NCBI RefSeq assembly: GCF_938010525.1
Contig: NZ_CALLVK010000025.1
Span: 60,320 to 124,319 of the forward strand
From: Abiotrophia sp938010525
Lineage (GTDB): Bacteria > Bacillota > Bacilli > Lactobacillales > Aerococcaceae
Length of the DNA: 64,000 nucleotides
Direction of reading: 5' to 3'
The notes beneath the pieces are model-generated. The model was not told the DNA's origin and did no database searches. It was given only the letters and a program-made list of their open reading frames with translations. The position numbers and the translations under genes were made by a program. Positions 61,063 to 64,000 of the stretch are shown here, one piece after another; positions within the stretch are counted from its first letter, which is position 1, and the number at the start of each line of letters is the position of its first letter.

Positions 61063-62193
61063 ATGAAGAAGAATCTTGCAATTATTGGGGGCGGGATCGT
61101 CGGCGCGACAGCGGCCTACTATGCCCTCAAAGAAGGCCACTCTGTCACCCTCTATGAAGACGGCACTGGCCAAGCAACCAAGGCGGCCGCAGGCATTATC
61201 TGTCCCTGGTTCACTTTACGCCGTAACAAGCCCTGGTATTATCTGGTTTCTCAGGGGGCTGAGTTTTACCGGCGCTTCATGGCGGATTTGGCTGAAGATG
61301 GCTTGAATACCGATCTAATCTTCCAAGAAGTTGGCGCTTTACTGGTTCGTAAAGACGAAAGCTCTCTAACTCGTGACCAGGAACGAGCACAAGAACGACG
61401 ACCCGCTTCACCTTCTATTGGAGAGGTTACTAGTTTATCTGCTCAAGAGGCCATGGATAAATTCCCGCTCCTAGAGACACCTTATCCAGCAAGTTTTATC
61501 AGTGGTGGGGCGCGACTGGATGGTGCAGCTTTGATTCAAGAACTTCATATTTTGATTCCAAAACTAGGTGGCAAGCTGATTCATGGACAAGCACAGCTTG
61601 TAGCTGATAGTGGGCATCAGGTTAGCGTTCTAGGTCCACAAAAGGATACAAAATCCTACGATGCTATTTTGTTAGCCTGTGGTGCTTGGTTACCTCATAT
61701 CCTAGAGCCACTCGGCTATGAGGTTGCCATTTGCCCTCAAAAGGGACAACTCTTTAGCGTCTATCTACCTGACTGGGCAGGGAATACTTGGCCAGTTGTT
61801 ATGCCCCCCGGTAAATTTGACATCATCCCTTTCCAGAATGGCGAGCTCGTCATTGGCGCTACTCATGAGAACGACCGAGGTTATGATTTAAGTGTTGAAG
61901 CCGAAAGATTGGCTGAACTACAGGAACGTGCCAGCAGCATGCTACCTTTCTTGTCAGAGCAAGTTACTTACCATCAGGTTAAAGTGGGTATACGTGCCTA
62001 TACACCGGATTATGCTGTGTTAGTAGGGCCTGTCCCGGAACTGAATTCTGTTTGGGCTGTTAGTGGGCTAGGTTCTTCCGGTCTAACAAGTGGGCCCTTC
62101 CTAGGTTATCAGTGGGTCAAGCATGTTAGCGAAGGACATTGTGACTTGGATCAAAGCCTTTATCCAATTGAGTCCTACATTAAAAAAGTCTAA
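61063..62193 (+). CDS. FAD-dependent D-amino-acid dehydrogenase-like oxidoreductase (DadA/DAO family)
   Basis: A 376-residue flavoprotein. The dinucleotide-binding motif IIGGGIVGATAAYYAL is at 7-22, followed by the acidic ribose-binding YED. ICPWFTLRRNKPWYYLV and the C-terminal VGIRAYTPDYAVLVGPVPELNSVWAVSGLGSSGLTSGPFLG match the DAO family. It probably oxidises a D-amino acid, glycine or an N-methyl amino acid; the substrate cannot be decided. GAAGGAGG precedes the ATG. Confidence 0.87.
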   Translation: MKKNLAIIGGGIVGATAAYYALKEGHSVTLYEDGTGQATKAAAGIICPWFTLRRNKPWYYLVSQGAEFYRRFMADLAEDGLNTDLIFQEVGALLVRKDESSLTRDQERAQERRPASPSIGEVTSLSAQEAMDKFPLLETPYPASFISGGARLDGAALIQELHILIPKLGGKLIHGQAQLVADSGHQVSVLGPQKDTKSYDAILLACGAWLPHILEPLGYEVAICPQKGQLFSVYLPDWAGNTWPVVMPPGKFDIIPFQNGELVIGATHENDRGYDLSVEAERLAELQERASSMLPFLSEQVTYHQVKVGIRAYTPDYAVLVGPVPELNSVWAVSGLGSSGLTSGPFLGYQWVKHVSEGHCDLDQSLYPIESYIKKV

Positions 62194-62267
62194 GAATTGG
62201 CCCTTTTTCACTACACAAATTAGTCTAAACATGTTATGATTAGTAAATGAAAGGAGGGGAATTTCGA

Positions 62268-62654
62268 ATGAAAAAAATCTTTGAAGAATTCCGTGGCTTT
62301 ATTGCCAAAGACAATATTGTAACTTTAGCCGTTGCTGTGATCTTGGGGGGTGCCTTCTCAAGTATCGTAACTAGTTTGGTAAATGATATCTTCATGCCAA
62401 TTATTGTTGCTGTAACTGGTCAAGCTACCGTTTCTGGCATCTCATTACGCATTGGGAATACTTACCTAGGTGTAGGTAACTTCTTACAAGCAGTTATTAA
62501 CTTCGTTATCATTGGTTTCTTGTTATTCATGACTTTGAAAGCTTTAGGGAAGGCTCAAGGCAAAGACTTGATCAACCCACCTGCGCCACCTGCAGGTCCA
62601 AGCGAGAAAGACTTATTACAAGACATCTTAAACGAATTGAAGAAAGAAAAATAA
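62268..62654 (+). CDS. mscL: large-conductance mechanosensitive channel
   Basis: A 128-residue channel that opens under osmotic down-shock. N-terminal amphipathic helix (KKIFEEFRGFIAKDNIVTLAVAVILGGAFSSIVTSLVNDIFMPII), second membrane helix (VGNFLQAVINFVIIGFLLFMTLKAL) and a charged cytoplasmic helix at the end. AAAGGAGGGG precedes ATG 62268, so the in-frame codon at 62247 is not used. Confidence 0.96.
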   Translation: MKKIFEEFRGFIAKDNIVTLAVAVILGGAFSSIVTSLVNDIFMPIIVAVTGQATVSGISLRIGNTYLGVGNFLQAVINFVIIGFLLFMTLKALGKAQGKDLINPPAPPAGPSEKDLLQDILNELKKEK

Positions 62655-62663
62655 GACTTTCGC

Positions 62664-62697
62664 ACAGAGCTGTCTCGCAAGAGATGGCTCTTTTTCT
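62664..62697 (+). terminator. terminator of mscL
   Basis: AGAGCTGTCTC / GAGATGGCTCT stem with a GCAA loop and a T5 tail. Confidence 0.9.
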
Positions 62698-62702
62698 ATT
62701 GC

Positions 62703-62729
62703 CTAATATATCATATATGATATATCGGG
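62703..62729. repeat. AT-rich palindrome between mscL and the rRNA operon terminator
   Basis: ATATATCATATATGATATAT, perfectly palindromic, flanked by CCTA and CGGG. No T run follows. It resembles the other CC..GG-ended palindromes of the window in form. Confidence 0.65.
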
Positions 62730-62734
62730 CAAAT

Positions 62735-62763
62735 AAAAAAGAAGTATCGTCAGATACTTCTTG
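62735..62763 (-). terminator. terminator of the rRNA-tRNA operon
   Basis: Minus-strand AAGAAGTATC / GATACTTCTT with a 4-base loop and six T residues, right after tRNA-Thr. Confidence 0.92.
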
Positions 62764-62766
62764 ATA

Positions 62767-62839
62767 AGCCACTTGCCGGGCTTGAACCGGCGACCTCATC
62801 CTTACCATGGATGCGCTCTACCTGCTGAGCTAAAGCGGC
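62767..62839 (-). tRNA. tRNA-Thr (anticodon GGT)
   Basis: Cloverleaf on the minus strand: acceptor GCCGCTT/AAGTGGC, D-arm AGCTCAGCAGGTAGAGC, anticodon loop ATGGTAA (GGT), T-arm GGTTCAAGCC. CCA is not encoded. Last gene of the rRNA operon. Confidence 0.95.
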
Positions 62840-62853
62840 AATATAAAATTTTA

Positions 62854-62926
62854 CTCCGCAAGTAGGGCTCGAACCTACGACATCATGATTAACAGTCATG
62901 CGCTCTGCCAGCTGAGCTATTGCGGA
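62854..62926 (-). tRNA. tRNA-Asn (anticodon GTT)
   Basis: Acceptor TCCGCAA/TTGCGGA, anticodon loop CTGTTAA (GTT), T-arm GGTTCGAGCC, discriminator G, CCA not encoded. Lies between 5S rRNA and tRNA-Thr. Confidence 0.96.
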
Positions 62927-62946
62927 ATCAAGACAACCTCACCCAG

Positions 62947-63062
62947 CATGGCAACGACCTACTCTCACAGGACCAAAGGTCCAACTACCATCGGCGCTAA
63001 GAAGCTTAACTGCTGTGTTCGGAATGGGAACAGGTGTGTCCTTCTTGCCATTATCACCACAC
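62947..63062 (-). rRNA. 5S ribosomal RNA
   Basis: About 116 bases with the conserved CACACCTGTTCCCATTCCG and AAGCTTCTTAGCGCCGATGG segments and complementary ends (TGGTGATAATGGC / GCCATGC region). It follows the 23S gene after about 70 bases. Confidence 0.95.
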
Positions 63063-63131
63063 TTGGGTGTTGTCTTATATGAGTGCTTGCACACTCAAAA
63101 CTGAATAACCTCAAACCTAACCTCAAATCTT

Positions 63132-64000
<869 letters not shown>

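Overview
The window looks like part of the chromosome of a low-to-mid-GC Gram-positive coccus of the Lactobacillales, most likely near the Aerococcaceae/Abiotrophia group. The grounds are YSIRK-type signal peptides with sortase motifs, a CtsR-ClpC operon without mcsAB, a GlnR-GlnA pair, a D-lactate-type dehydrogenase, an Enterococcus-like citrate fermentation cluster and class 1A PyrD. The genus is an inference from gene content; the partial 23S rRNA at the right edge would settle it.

Left part (1-9.1 kb, all minus strand): 5' portion of rpoB behind a strong promoter and a ~0.2 kb leader; fumarate-type dihydroorotate dehydrogenase; a metal-efflux P1B-4 ATPase with its ArsR/SmtB sensor and a recognisable operator; the pseudouridine catabolic pair psuK-psuG. 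At 9.2-19.3 kb lies an array of three related YSIRK surface-protein loci: a full 2286-residue M26 zinc metalloprotease, a 668-residue relative that keeps only the N-terminal anchor and helical repeats, and a remnant reduced to a signal peptide plus the protease C-terminus.

Middle part (19.5-33 kb): small methyltransferase, manA, HAD phosphatase, 2-hydroxyacid dehydrogenase, then ctsR-clpC-PucR-like regulator-tadA, a cytoplasmic 5'-nucleotidase family enzyme with an RpiR regulator, and a divergent PTS IIBC-HAD phosphatase pair with a cre site. At 33.2-46.3 kb is a citrate fermentation locus: oadH-like, biotin carrier, oadB, a tiny gamma-like subunit, citCDEFX and oadA on the minus strand; a CitMHS transporter divergent; then a MerR/DUF2268 pair, the GntR-family regulator and citG. 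Citrate is imported, cleaved by citrate lyase to acetate and oxaloacetate, and oxaloacetate is decarboxylated by a Na+-pumping enzyme whose biotin carrier would be charged by the BirA encoded at 53 kb. Two inverted copies of a ~90-bp two-hairpin repeat bracket the oad/cit/transporter block.

Right part (46.4-64 kb): glnR-glnA with a GlnR box, a secreted C39-like protein, a CDF metal exporter, purA, an esterase, birA, and a methionine ABC transporter operon (metN-metI-metQ-M20 hydrolase-metQ) behind two complete tandem methionine T-box leaders. Then come an aminotransferase, a 4-oxalocrotonate tautomerase homologue, a DadA-like oxidoreductase and mscL, and finally the 3' end of an rRNA operon (23S partial, 5S, tRNA-Asn, tRNA-Thr) on the minus strand. 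I did not find a clear-cut wholly new system; the best leads are the tandem T-box, the paired structured repeats around the citrate block, and the decaying N-terminally anchored M26 array.
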